Shown one piece after another: positions 28,232 through 37,315 of a DNA stretch of 64,000 nucleotides. The number at the start of each line of letters is the position of its first letter. Position 1 is the stretch's first letter. Under the pieces are notes generated by a model that did not search any database, was not told the DNA's origin, and worked only from the letters and a program-made list of their open reading frames with translations. Made by a program: the position numbers and the translations under genes. The stretch comes from CAYMUR01 sp964393615 (GTDB lineage: Bacteria; Planctomycetota; Planctomycetia; Pirellulales; Pirellulaceae), in assembly GCA_964393615.1 (NCBI GenBank), contig CAYMUR010000017.1:7221-71220 (forward strand), written 5' to 3'.

Positions 28232-28292
28232 AGAGTTATTTAATCAATAAGAAACCCGTGTCTTACGTAACCCTTCTGGCGGAGAGTTGATC

Positions 28293-28622
28293 ATGAAAAG
28301 GCTAAGCATCTTGACAGCTATCGCAATTTTGACCGTGTCAACAACTGGTTGTGGTTGCTTTCGCCAATTGTGGGGCGGAGTCAGGGGAACCGTGAAATGC
28401 GTACTGGCACCCTGTACTGGCAGAACACAGTGTTATGAAACGGGTTATGCTGGAGGATGTCCTGATGGCACCTGTGTTGACGCAGGAACCTCCTTGGGCA
28501 CACCCTACATCAACAATCCGACGTTAAACAACAATTACGTTGCCCCACCACCAAGCGTTGTCCCTGGTGGTGCGGTACCTAACGAAGGCGAACTGGTGCC
28601 AATTCCTCAGACTACTCCGTAA
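28293..28622 (+). CDS. Small cysteine-rich lipoprotein, unknown function
   Basis: A 109-residue exported protein. The start is clear: GGAGAG at 28281-28286 sits six bases before the ATG at 28293. Residues 4-18 are hydrophobic and lead to STTGC, so Cys20 is the likely lipidated residue. The mature part has several further cysteines in its first half (CGCF, CVLAPC, CYETG, GGCPDGTC) and a Pro/Asn-rich tail without predicted structure. Short lipoproteins of this style are frequent in planctomycetes, but I recognise no family. It lies directly upstream of the two transglutaminase-fold genes. Confidence 0.65.
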   Translation: MKRLSILTAIAILTVSTTGCGCFRQLWGGVRGTVKCVLAPCTGRTQCYETGYAGGCPDGTCVDAGTSLGTPYINNPTLNNNYVAPPPSVVPGGAVPNEGELVPIPQTTP

Positions 28623-28685
28623 AAACCGCAAGAATTGGTTGTCCACTACAAACCGCCATGGTCAATCGCAAACAGATTTCACACG

Positions 28686-29879
28686 ATGTACTATCCTGGA
28701 ACAGGACTTGCATCACTCCCTCGAATTTGGCCTCCCGTTTGCGCGAGAGAAACGGTGCAAATTTACATCCGCATTTTTACCGTTGTGCTAATTCTAAGTC
28801 GGTTAACGTTTGCTACGGCAGCCGTAAACGAATCGCTTACCGGCGTTCAATTCGGCAAACCTCACGTTCACCGTTACATCGTGGGCATTATCGTTCGGGC
28901 TGACGGAGGAGATTGTCAGCAACTTCTTGGTACAGTACCCGTACCCGACGACTGGCCGGGACAGCAAGTCTCGATCGTCGACGAAGAATTCTCTCTCCAC
29001 ATCCAAAACATCCAATACGGCAAATCCACCAGCGGCCTCAGCGTGATGCAGGTTTCGATTCCTTTGCTAAGACGTGGCCAAGTCGCCAAAGCATTAGTCA
29101 CTTACGAGATTACCCGCCGGCTACCAACTCCACCGACAGATACAACTTCATTAAGAAAATCCAACAAAGTGCCGCGTAAGCTACGTCAGTACCTTGGGCC
29201 CAGCCCATTCATCGAAATTCGCAATTCGAGCATTCGACGTTGGTTGAGAAAAATTGAATGGACCGACGCTCCGGTTTTGACAGGGGTTGAAGCAATCTAT
29301 GATGCGGTCCAACAAAAAGTGTCTTATCAACCTGGAAAACTAAAAGGTGCCGCCCGATCTCTGAAAGATGGCAATGGCAATTACGAAGACATCACATCTC
29401 TTTTCATTGCCCTCTGTCGGATCAAAGGAATCCCGGCGCGCACTGTCTGGGTTCCCGATCAGTGTTATGCTGAATTCTATCTAGAGAATGACCAAGGGGA
29501 TGGGCATTGGATACCGTGCCAACTGAAGGACGGAGTCGCCTTCGGTACAACCAGTGAAACAGGCCCGATACTACAAAAGGGTGACAATTTCAAAGTGACC
29601 GGCCAACGAAAATCGGTTCGATTCGTACCTGAAACCCTTACCGGATCCGGCCGTGGTCAACCGCGAGTAACGTTTGTACGTCAACTGAAAAATACAAACC
29701 AAAAAGCAAACAACCCGAAAGCTGTTTCTGAACCTCCCCCCCCTCAAAGAAAACTGGGGTTAGACATAAAAAGTCTTCCAAAACGTTCCGGATTGAAAAT
29801 CCCTACCGTTCAACCTCACTTACCTGGCGCAGATTTAAAAAAACACTTAAATGTCCTGAAAACAATCCGGGACAAGTAG
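28686..29879 (+). CDS. Transglutaminase-fold protein lacking catalytic Cys and His (paralogue 1)
   Basis: An exported protein related to the gene at 30046 over most of its length. The transglutaminase-like core is at about residues 190-290. Where the active paralogue has GNGDCEE this one has GNGNYED, and where it has PGHCYPEF this one has PDQCYAEF. The catalytic Cys is therefore Tyr233 and the catalytic His is Gln259, with spacing preserved. It should be a pseudoenzyme or binding protein. A Lys/Pro-rich tail of about 90 residues is unique to it. The start is uncertain: ATG 28686 is used, a TTG at 28635 extends the frame, and a GTG at 28755, preceded by GAGAG, would begin just before the signal peptide IYIRIFTVVLIL. 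Confidence 0.7.
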   Translation: MYYPGTGLASLPRIWPPVCARETVQIYIRIFTVVLILSRLTFATAAVNESLTGVQFGKPHVHRYIVGIIVRADGGDCQQLLGTVPVPDDWPGQQVSIVDEEFSLHIQNIQYGKSTSGLSVMQVSIPLLRRGQVAKALVTYEITRRLPTPPTDTTSLRKSNKVPRKLRQYLGPSPFIEIRNSSIRRWLRKIEWTDAPVLTGVEAIYDAVQQKVSYQPGKLKGAARSLKDGNGNYEDITSLFIALCRIKGIPARTVWVPDQCYAEFYLENDQGDGHWIPCQLKDGVAFGTTSETGPILQKGDNFKVTGQRKSVRFVPETLTGSGRGQPRVTFVRQLKNTNQKANNPKAVSEPPPPQRKLGLDIKSLPKRSGLKIPTVQPHLPGADLKKHLNVLKTIRDK

Positions 29880-30045
29880 GGATCGTTGAACAAACAATTG
29901 GCAGTCATTGGTGGATTCTATGTCGGTCGCGAAGAATCTCCGGCTTTCCTATGTTTCATGCCCGCGATAAAATAATTGTTTGTAATCACAAAGTCATCAT
30001 TGGCTAGTTCCGCTTGACCCTATTCACTCTTTCACTAGAAACGTC

Positions 30046-31035
30046 ATGCGCATTTTTTTCATCCTGGCCATCATCTCGTGTTTAAGCAAAACGTACGCCC
30101 CCGCACAAGATAATGTGACGGCCACGACACGGCTCAAGTTTTCCTCGACCCAAATTTGGAAAATTGGTATCGTCCTAACTGGCCAGGATCGACCCAGTCG
30201 TGGCGCATTTGCCTGTACACCCGTTCCTCAAGATTTCCCAGAACAAAAAGTACGCATCATTGATCGAGACGTATCAGCAAAAGTTCGAAAAATCAAGTTT
30301 CGAAAACTGGGATCCGGAGCGCGACAGATGGTGATCAATATTCCTCATATTGCTGCCGGTGAGTCAATTCGATCTGTGTTAACTTTCGAGGTGCAAAAAC
30401 AACATTTCTCCGCTCCGGACAAAACGGACGCTTACCGGTTGAACCGCCGCACATCCCGGGAACTGCGGAACTACTTACAACCCAGCCCATTTATTGAAAG
30501 TCAGCACCCTGAAATCGTGTCTTTAGCCCGTATGTTCGAGCACCCCTCTCAATCAACTTGGTCTCGCATTGAAACAATTTACGATTGGGTGCGCCAAAAC
30601 GTAGCCTATGTAGATAGCAAACTTGAAGGAGCCCTGGCAGCACTTCGGGATGGCAACGGAGATTGTGAAGAAATGACTTCGTTGTTTATCGCCCTTTGCC
30701 GAGCCAACAAAATTCCAGCGCGCACTGTCTGGGTACCAGGACATTGTTATCCGGAATTCTATGTGCTGGATGAAACTGGCAAAGGCCATTGGTTCCCCTG
30801 CCAGGCAGCCGGAGATCGATCCTTCGGAGAAATCACCGAATCCCGTCCAATCCTGCAAAAGGGGGACAGTTTTCGCATCCCAGGTACACCTCAAAAACAG
30901 CCTCTGCGCTATGCACAGCTAGTTGGTAGCCAACCAGGATCTGGACTGGCACATCCACAAGTGGAAATCGTGCATCAGCAAGTACTTGCGATTACAGCAC
31001 CAGCCACGGAACAGGTCGATCCTGCCACACCCTAA
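30046..31035 (+). CDS. Exported transglutaminase-like cysteine peptidase-fold protein (paralogue 2)
   Basis: A 329-residue protein with a signal peptide (FFILAIISCLSKTYAPAQ). An N-terminal beta domain and a transglutaminase-like core follow. The core keeps the catalytic cysteine in GNGDCEE (Cys207) and the histidine in PGHCYPEF (His233), followed by GHWFPCQ in the place of the third residue. Members of this superfamily cleave or cross-link peptides, and in bacteria many act in the periplasm on peptide or cell-wall substrates. The N-terminal region and the segment RELRNYLQPSPFIES are shared with the inactive paralogue 166 bases upstream. They probably arose by duplication and may work as a pair. 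The substrate is unknown. Confidence 0.75.
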   Translation: MRIFFILAIISCLSKTYAPAQDNVTATTRLKFSSTQIWKIGIVLTGQDRPSRGAFACTPVPQDFPEQKVRIIDRDVSAKVRKIKFRKLGSGARQMVINIPHIAAGESIRSVLTFEVQKQHFSAPDKTDAYRLNRRTSRELRNYLQPSPFIESQHPEIVSLARMFEHPSQSTWSRIETIYDWVRQNVAYVDSKLEGALAALRDGNGDCEEMTSLFIALCRANKIPARTVWVPGHCYPEFYVLDETGKGHWFPCQAAGDRSFGEITESRPILQKGDSFRIPGTPQKQPLRYAQLVGSQPGSGLAHPQVEIVHQQVLAITAPATEQVDPATP

Positions 31036-31163
31036 GCTTGTGACTCGATGCTAGCTTATCCTGCCTTGCTATCATCGCAAAATCTCTAAACCCACACATC
31101 GCTTATAGACGATGAGCACTCCTAGAGCTTCTTCAACTCCCCAAACAACCTGGATTGTGTGCT

Positions 31164-31550
31164 ATGTGGGTAAAATCTATTCTTATGTTAGTGGTTACCT
31201 GTAGTTTGACAGGTTGTTGTTCGCTTTCACAATATCGCCCCTGCGGACCCGGTTTTTTCAACAATGTGATGGTGCCTCAAGGGTTTCTGGGATCCGATTT
31301 TCGTCCTGCTTGTACTAAACACGACACCTGTTACCGAACATACGGCTGTTCCCAAAAAGCATGCGACAAAAAGTTGCTTCGAAACCTGCAATCAGCCTGT
31401 AACTGTTCATCGCTTCCTTCACTTTGCCGATTGCGAGCTTTGCAATGGTACACCCAAGTCCGATTGTTTGGACGTCTTGGATTTCAGCAAACACAGACAA
31501 TCCATTGCCCGGCATGTAGTAATCAGAGTGGTGACCCCGACACTCCGTGA
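31164..31550 (+). CDS. Lipoprotein with phospholipase A2-like domain
   Basis: A 128-residue lipoprotein. The signal sequence ends in the lipobox LTGC, with Cys18 as the lipid-anchored residue. The mature domain resembles the calcium-dependent phospholipase A2 core: a CGPG loop start at Cys27, DFRPAC, then CTKHDTCY with the catalytic His53-Asp54, followed by CDKKLL and further paired cysteines (ACNC, LC). PLA2 enzymes release the sn-2 fatty acid of phospholipids; here the domain would face the periplasm or outer surface. Activity is likely but not certain, because some bacterial relatives are only PLA2-like. I chose the ATG at 31164; a TTG three codons earlier is in frame. Confidence 0.7.
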   Translation: MWVKSILMLVVTCSLTGCCSLSQYRPCGPGFFNNVMVPQGFLGSDFRPACTKHDTCYRTYGCSQKACDKKLLRNLQSACNCSSLPSLCRLRALQWYTQVRLFGRLGFQQTQTIHCPACSNQSGDPDTP

Positions 31551-32316
31551 ACGTCTATCCGTTTGCAACCGAGTCATTTGAGATGCGGCCGGCTTTACAT
31601 GTTTGCACTGATAAAGGGATCGGATTGGTGTAAACCGTTGCAGCTTTAATGCATCTTGCCATCTGGCAGCGTTCCGTATCACAAACAGTGAATTGTTCTG
31701 ATCCTGGTCGTTGCCACACCAAACGATATGTCTTGAAATTTCGAGACACGTTTTCTGTGCATTCGGGATTTGGAACGGGGTCTGGACAGTAATCAGATAT
31801 ACTTTTAATTTCGGACTGCGCCTGTTAGAAAAGTGCTCCCCCAGTTTTTATACCAGGATCAGTGAGAGAATCGGGGTGAGGTTGCTTGGCCCTCTCCAGC
31901 TGCATACCGCCACCCTTCTGTCGCCTGCAGTCATAGATCTCTTTTGTGACTCCCATTTTGCTTGGCGGCTACAGGAACTTTCTCATCCGGGCCAAGCTCA
32001 ACATCGGCACGAGGTAATTTGGAAATAATCTAGTGTCTACATGATGACATCTCTAAGGCATCGGAAAGAGTCCTTGCCGGGCCTGTGGCCCGGCAAGGAC
32101 TCTTTCACTGCAACCAGACCACGTTTAAATAGAAGGTCAAAAGTAATTCGTTGCGCTTTGCCGTATCTCCACAAGCCCTATCTGGCAAATCAGCGATAGG
32201 ATTTTCTTACGGTTCAATCGGCTCAGATCTAGCCCAACATGCACCTCTGAATTATTCTATATAGTATGTTTCGAACTATCGCTATTTCTACCGGCAGCAC
32301 TAGGTCTGAACGCTTC
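31551..32316. other. Intergenic region with possible decayed gene
   Basis: No intact gene is seen in about 750 bases. On the minus strand, 31932-32030 reads as a plausible coding remnant (SKLPRADVELGPDEKVPVAA, ending at a stop). A shifted frame at about 31826-31912 (GGMQLERAKQPHPDSLTDPG) suggests a frameshifted relic. A strong hairpin follows at 32064-32106. Confidence 0.4.
32064..32106. terminator. Very stable 20-bp hairpin
   Basis: Left arm 32064-32083 and right arm 32087-32106 are perfect complements of 20 bases around a three-base TGT loop, with a GC-rich inner half (GCCGGGCC). No T-run follows on either strand. It may be a bidirectional, Rho-independent-like terminator, or a mobile palindromic element. 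No second copy was seen in the window. Confidence 0.6.
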
Positions 32317-33570
32317 ATGACTGTGACATTTTCTTGGCGCATTCTAATGTTTGTCAACGCATTATACGGGGTAATCGGCCACGCACCCGCTGCAGAGATC
32401 GCCACGACCGTTCAAGCAGAGCGGATTGTAGAACGGCACATTCAGATCCACAGGACTTTCGTGGGTACCACCATGCCGCCGCGACGAAGCGTCATTGGCA
32501 GCGCCGTCGACGGCCGTATTGTCGAACTTTTAGTACGGGAAGGCGAGGCAGTACAAACTGGCCAAGTGTTGGCACGTCTCCGAACCGGTACACTACAAAT
32601 TGAGTTGAGGCGGGCACAAGCTGAACATGACTTGCGCAATCAAGAGTTGTTGGAGCTGGATAACGGTTCACGACCAGAAGAAATTGATCGGGCAAAAGCG
32701 ATTGTAAATGGTGTGCAAGCAAAGTTAGATTACACCACAAAGCGTTTACAGCGTGCACGTCGTACTTATGAAAATGGCGAGGCAGTCACTCTGGATCAGC
32801 TGGAAGAAGCAATCTCTCAATCATCAGCGGCCAAGCAGGATTTGATCGCGGCGCAGGCCGACTATGAAATGGCCCGCAAAGGACCGCGCCAGGAAAAGAT
32901 TGCCCAAGCGACTGCTCGCGTCGCTGTACAACTCGCGTTAATTCGGCAGATTGAGGACCGAATCGCCCTGCACACACTCAAAGCCCCTTTTGACGGATAT
33001 GTGGTGGTACGTCACAACGAAGTTGGAGGATGGGCTATGGCAGGAAAACCCGTGGTTGAAATGATTGAATTGAATCCAATCGAGATTGAAGTTTTTGTAT
33101 CCGAAGATTTTGTCACTCATGTGCACAGGGGCATGTCTGCAACAATCTCGCTAGAAGCGCTACAGGGGAAACACCTGACTGGAGAAGTGGTCTACGTCGT
33201 CCCGCAAGCAGATTTACGTAGTCGAACTTTCCCTGTCAAAATACAATTGACCAATCCTATCGAAAATGACCAACCTCTCATTAAAGCCGGTATGTTTGCT
33301 CGTGTCACTCTCTCGTCTGAATCACAACAAAAACGAATGCTAGTTCCCAAAGACAGCTTAGTCCTCCAGGGCGAACAGCGTCTGATCTATCTCATCCAAC
33401 CAGCCAACAATTCTTCTGGCCCACACCGTGTTCGACCCGTTCCTGTCGAACTGGGAGTTGCAGAAGGTGAATGGATCGAGATTTCCGGAAATATTAAAGC
33501 CGGAGAATTAGTAGTCGTCAAAGGCAACGAGCGACTTCGTCCCCAGCAAACTGTATCAATCGCTCCTTAA
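32317..33570 (+). CDS. RND efflux periplasmic adaptor (HlyD/AcrA family)
   Basis: A membrane fusion protein linking an inner-membrane RND pump to an outer-membrane channel. A hydrophobic N-terminus (ILMFVNALYGVIGHAPAAE) is followed by the lipoyl half-motif (GRIVELLVREGEAVQTGQVLARL) and a long alpha-hairpin of about 110 residues. The second lipoyl half (LKAPFDGYVVVRHNEVGGW) and the beta-barrel domain (TFPVKIQL, IKAGMFARV) come next. The pump gene starts 32 bases downstream, so the two form an operon. I preferred the ATG at 32317 because it gives a compact signal peptide; an ATG at 32266 would add 17 residues. No TolC-type gene is adjacent. Confidence 0.88.
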   Translation: MTVTFSWRILMFVNALYGVIGHAPAAEIATTVQAERIVERHIQIHRTFVGTTMPPRRSVIGSAVDGRIVELLVREGEAVQTGQVLARLRTGTLQIELRRAQAEHDLRNQELLELDNGSRPEEIDRAKAIVNGVQAKLDYTTKRLQRARRTYENGEAVTLDQLEEAISQSSAAKQDLIAAQADYEMARKGPRQEKIAQATARVAVQLALIRQIEDRIALHTLKAPFDGYVVVRHNEVGGWAMAGKPVVEMIELNPIEIEVFVSEDFVTHVHRGMSATISLEALQGKHLTGEVVYVVPQADLRSRTFPVKIQLTNPIENDQPLIKAGMFARVTLSSESQQKRMLVPKDSLVLQGEQRLIYLIQPANNSSGPHRVRPVPVELGVAEGEWIEISGNIKAGELVVVKGNERLRPQQTVSIAP

Positions 33571-33602
33571 CATCAATTGCTCCTGAACGGGGTCCCTGCC
33601 TT

Positions 33603-36600
33603 ATGCACCCCATCGATTTTTGTGTCCGAAACCCGGTGAAAATCTCCGTCGGGGTTTTGTTGATGGTGTTATTTGGACTAATTTCTTTAGTCCGAATGCC
33701 AATGCAACTTACACCTGAAGTGCAAATCCCGACAATCACCATTGAAACACGGTGGCCGGGTGCCAGCCCACAGGAAATCGAACGTGAGATCATTAAAGAA
33801 CAGGAGGATCAACTAAAAAGCGTAGAAGGCCTGCGGGAAATGACCTCCGAAAGTGAAAATTCCCGAGGTCGGGTGAAACTGGAGTTTGTCGTCGGCACAG
33901 ACATGTCTGAAGCTCTGATCAAAACCAGTAGCCAGCTACAGCAAGTGCCCGAATACCCCGAGGATGCAGACGAACCGGTTATCTCACTTTCCGACGCCTC
34001 AGACCGCGCAATTGCCTGGTTTATTCTTAGTCAGCGCATGCCCTCGTCTAATGAAATTGTGGAACTCCAGCGACAATTACCACATCTCGCAAAAAAGCTG
34101 GAACCCGTGTTGAAAGCACACAACCCAGGCTTATCTGTATTGCGGTTGCGCCGCGTTGCGGCAGAAAACCCCGCCATTGCAGCTGCACTACCAGCCGTGG
34201 AAATTGATGTTCCAAAATTACGGAAGTTTGCACAAGACGTCATCGAGGCCCGGTTTGAACGGTGCCGAGGAGTTACCAATTCGAATGTGTTTGGCGGTGA
34301 AGACCCAGAACTTCGGATCGAAGTCGATCCACAGAAACTGGCAGCTCGCAGCCTGACAATCATGGACGTCCGTCAAGCGATTCGCGGCGAAAATATCGAC
34401 ACGTCCGGCGGTGATTTCTACGAAGGGAAACGGAGATGGGTCGTACGGACACGCGGCCAGTTTCGCAGTCCCAAACAGGTCGCTAACTGCGTACTATACG
34501 CCGATATAAACGGACCCGTTTATATTCGCGACGTGGCCACTGTCCGACTAGGCCACAAGAAACCAGAAAGTGTCGTGCGGCGCTTCGGAAAATCAAACAT
34601 TGCCATCAATTGCCAACGTGAAACAGGCGCTAATGTACTGGAAGTAATGCATTTGCTGCGAGAAGCAAACCGTGAATTAAATGAAGGAATTCTCCGCGAC
34701 CGAGGACTCGTTTTGACCCAGGTCTATGACGAAACTGACTATATCTATTCGGCCATCGGCCTGGTCAATTGGAACATCATCATTGGTAGTGCCTTCACAG
34801 TAGCAGTGCTATTTATCTTCCTGCGCAGCATCCAACCCACCATCATCGTGGCATTGGCAATCCCCTGCAGTATCATTGGTACCTTTCTCGTATTGAACGG
34901 CTTTGGCCGGTCACTCAACGTAATCAGTCTGGCAGGACTAGCCTTTGCCGTCGGAATGTTGGTGGATAATGCAGTCGTTGTTCTGGAAAACATTTATCGC
35001 CATTATCAGCAGCGCCGAGGAGGATTTGACGTGGCCGTCACGGCGACTAAAGAAGTATGGGGTGCTGTCGCTGCTTCTACCTTGACAACCTTAGCTGTTT
35101 TTTTACCCGTCATTTTAATCAAAGAAGAAGCAGGACAATTGTTTTTCGACATTGCCCTCGCCATCAGTGCGGCTGTTGGTCTATCGCTTTTGATTTCCGT
35201 AACCGTTATTCCTACTGCCAGCGCACGGCTGTTTGGCAAACGCCAGACAAAACCATCTGCTAAAACGGCCGGGACGTGGATCGGCAAGTCATTCGACCGC
35301 CTGGGACAACTAGTTGCTCTGGCTGTGATCAGAATCAATGCCGGTTTGCAACGAACATTTTTGCGACGCATTACACTCGTCATTTTTCTACTTGTTTTTA
35401 GTATCTTTCTGACAATTTCACTTTGGCCCAAGGTGGAGTATTTACCGACCGGAAATAGAAACTTGGCCATCGGCTTGATTCTGCCACCACCCGGTTACAA
35501 CCTGGACGAACTCATGCAAATGGGAACACATGTTGAAAACGCTTTAGAACCTTACTGGAATGTTGAGCCTGACAGCGCCGCAGCAAAATCATTGCCGTTT
35601 CCAGTTATCAGCGACTGGTTCTATGTAGCACGTGGCCGGCAGGTTTTCCTCGGACTCCGTGCCTACGAGCCGACCCAAGCACGACGCCTTGTTCAATTGA
35701 TGTGGACCCTTAACCAGACTTCATTGGAAGACCAGAGTATTTTTGACGACGGTACCCGTATTGTTTCCTTTCAATCCAGTCTGTTTGAACAAGGGCTTAC
35801 TGCAAGCCGCACCATCGACATTGAAATCAGTGGTCCTGAACTAAATCGGCTGGTCTCACTTGGTGGTCATGTTTTAGGACGCCTCATGGGTCCTGAGAGT
35901 GTCGTTCCCGGAGCCCAGGCCAGGCCCGTTCCGAGCCTCGACTTGTCAAGTCCCGAATTGCACGTTGCGTCTAAAAGTGAACTCGCTGTCTCGCTAGGAG
36001 TGCGTGCCAAAGAACTGGGATACACCGTTGACGCACTTGTCGATGGTGCCTACGCGACCGATTATTTCCAGGAAGGTGACAAAATCGATCTGACCATCAT
36101 GGGCAATGAATCGTTTTTAAGAAACACACAAGATGTGGCCTCACTAACGATTGCGACTCCAACGGGACAACTCGTTCCTCTGTCCACAATCGCAGATATC
36201 ACCTTCAACAGCGGGCCAGAACAAATCAACCGACGCGAACGGGAAAGAACGATTACTATCGCAGTCTCACCTCCCGAAGATATTACCTTACAGGAAGCAA
36301 TGGAACGCATCCATTCTCAGATCGTTCAACCGCTCGAAACAGATGAACAATTAAAAGGAGGTTATCAAATCAAGATGGCAGGTACTGTCGACAAATTACG
36401 AGCAACCTGGGATGCCCTGTTNNNNNNNNNNCTGATCGACCGGATTAATAATTTAAAGGCGGAAGGTGTGCCTCTGGAAGATGCCATGCAGCGGATCGAG
36501 CGGGAGATTCTCCAGCCTATACGCGATCGTGGAATACAGGACGCGGGTTACATGGTCAACTTGTCGGGTACAGCAGACAAACTCCGCGATACCTGGAAGG

Positions 36601-37172
36601 CTCTCCGAGGGAATTTTATGCTGGCATTGGCTATTACCTACCTACTAATGGCTGCATTATTTGAATCATGGCTCTATCCATTGGTTATCATATTTTGTGT
36701 TCCGTTTGGAGCCATTGGTGGACTCGTCGGTCTTCGTATGCTTAATGTCTATTTGCTTCTTCAAGAGATACCGTCCCAATCGTTAGATGTGCTTACAATG
36801 CTCGGCTTTGTCATCCTGATTGGTACATCAGTGAACAACGCCATCTTGATTGTACACCAAGCGCTGCACTATTTACGACACGATCAACTAGACGCACGGC
36901 AAGCCATTTTAGAAAGTGTGCGTGTCAGAATCCGTCCTATTTTTATGACAATGACAACCACTGTATTAGGACTGTGTCCACTAGTACTTTTTCCAGGAGC
37001 TGGAAGTGAGCTTTATCGTGGCTTGGGAAGCGTCGTTCTGGGAGGGCTTGTTGTGTCCACTGTATTCACGCTCGTTCTAGTTCCCACCGTTTTCAGTATG
37101 GCACTTGACGTCAAGTCACGTCTTGCCGAAAGTTTCAATCGCTTTGCAAAAAATGGACAAACCGTCACCTGA
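33603..37172 (+). CDS. RND efflux transporter, interrupted by an assembly gap and probably chimeric
   Basis: An AcrB/MdtB-family proton-driven exporter. The N-terminal membrane helix (ISVGVLLMVLFGLISLVRMP) and porter domains are followed by the first membrane block, where the conserved AFAVGMLVDNAVVVLENI carries the proton-relay acid pair. The C-terminal membrane block includes LALAITYLLMAALFESWLYP and GTSVNNAILIVHQ. At 1189 codons it is about 50 longer than expected. The excess comes from the region around the Ns: the segment AMERIHSQIVQPL through GTVDKLRATWDAL before the gap is repeated in diverged form after it as AMQRIEREILQPI through GTADKLRDTWKAL. The two sides may belong to different pump genes. 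Confidence 0.8.
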   Translation: MHPIDFCVRNPVKISVGVLLMVLFGLISLVRMPMQLTPEVQIPTITIETRWPGASPQEIEREIIKEQEDQLKSVEGLREMTSESENSRGRVKLEFVVGTDMSEALIKTSSQLQQVPEYPEDADEPVISLSDASDRAIAWFILSQRMPSSNEIVELQRQLPHLAKKLEPVLKAHNPGLSVLRLRRVAAENPAIAAALPAVEIDVPKLRKFAQDVIEARFERCRGVTNSNVFGGEDPELRIEVDPQKLAARSLTIMDVRQAIRGENIDTSGGDFYEGKRRWVVRTRGQFRSPKQVANCVLYADINGPVYIRDVATVRLGHKKPESVVRRFGKSNIAINCQRETGANVLEVMHLLREANRELNEGILRDRGLVLTQVYDETDYIYSAIGLVNWNIIIGSAFTVAVLFIFLRSIQPTIIVALAIPCSIIGTFLVLNGFGRSLNVISLAGLAFAVGMLVDNAVVVLENIYRHYQQRRGGFDVAVTATKEVWGAVAASTLTTLAVFLPVILIKEEAGQLFFDIALAISAAVGLSLLISVTVIPTASARLFGKRQTKPSAKTAGTWIGKSFDRLGQLVALAVIRINAGLQRTFLRRITLVIFLLVFSIFLTISLWPKVEYLPTGNRNLAIGLILPPPGYNLDELMQMGTHVENALEPYWNVEPDSAAAKSLPFPVISDWFYVARGRQVFLGLRAYEPTQARRLVQLMWTLNQTSLEDQSIFDDGTRIVSFQSSLFEQGLTASRTIDIEISGPELNRLVSLGGHVLGRLMGPESVVPGAQARPVPSLDLSSPELHVASKSELAVSLGVRAKELGYTVDALVDGAYATDYFQEGDKIDLTIMGNESFLRNTQDVASLTIATPTGQLVPLSTIADITFNSGPEQINRRERERTITIAVSPPEDITLQEAMERIHSQIVQPLETDEQLKGGYQIKMAGTVDKLRATWDALXXXXLIDRINNLKAEGVPLEDAMQRIEREILQPIRDRGIQDAGYMVNLSGTADKLRDTWKALRGNFMLALAITYLLMAALFESWLYPLVIIFCVPFGAIGGLVGLRMLNVYLLLQEIPSQSLDVLTMLGFVILIGTSVNNAILIVHQALHYLRHDQLDARQAILESVRVRIRPIFMTMTTTVLGLCPLVLFPGAGSELYRGLGSVVLGGLVVSTVFTLVLVPTVFSMALDVKSRLAESFNRFAKNGQTVT
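36422..36431. other. Assembly gap (ten N)
   Basis: Ten consecutive undetermined bases inside the RND pump gene. Ten is a common placeholder length for a scaffold join, so the true distance is unknown even though the frame happens to stay open. Confidence 0.98.
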
Positions 37173-37315
37173 CCGATACAACGCCCGTCCTCTTAATTCG
37201 ACGGTGCATTTCTCGTTTTTCTTCCATGGACCAGTCGTGGTATTCCAGCTGGCTGGTATCAACACAGCTTCAACAAACCCGGCCAGGAAATCCTAGACGC
37301 TGCATGCTAAAGCTA

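Larger units (their letters stand above)
27452..28292. other. Long intergenic region with decayed coding sequence
   Basis: About 840 bases. On the minus strand, 27602-27750 keeps a coding-like frame (GSGNRVFTAK, ITEISVLTSGVRDVD) ending at a stop at 27602. A shifted frame continues to about 27524 (VSEPAGVIEIEDG). Next to it lies the tyrA-like fragment 27801-27895. The pieces look like remnants of genes lost by frameshift and deletion. A clean inverted repeat lies at 28213-28231 before the next gene. Confidence 0.45.
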
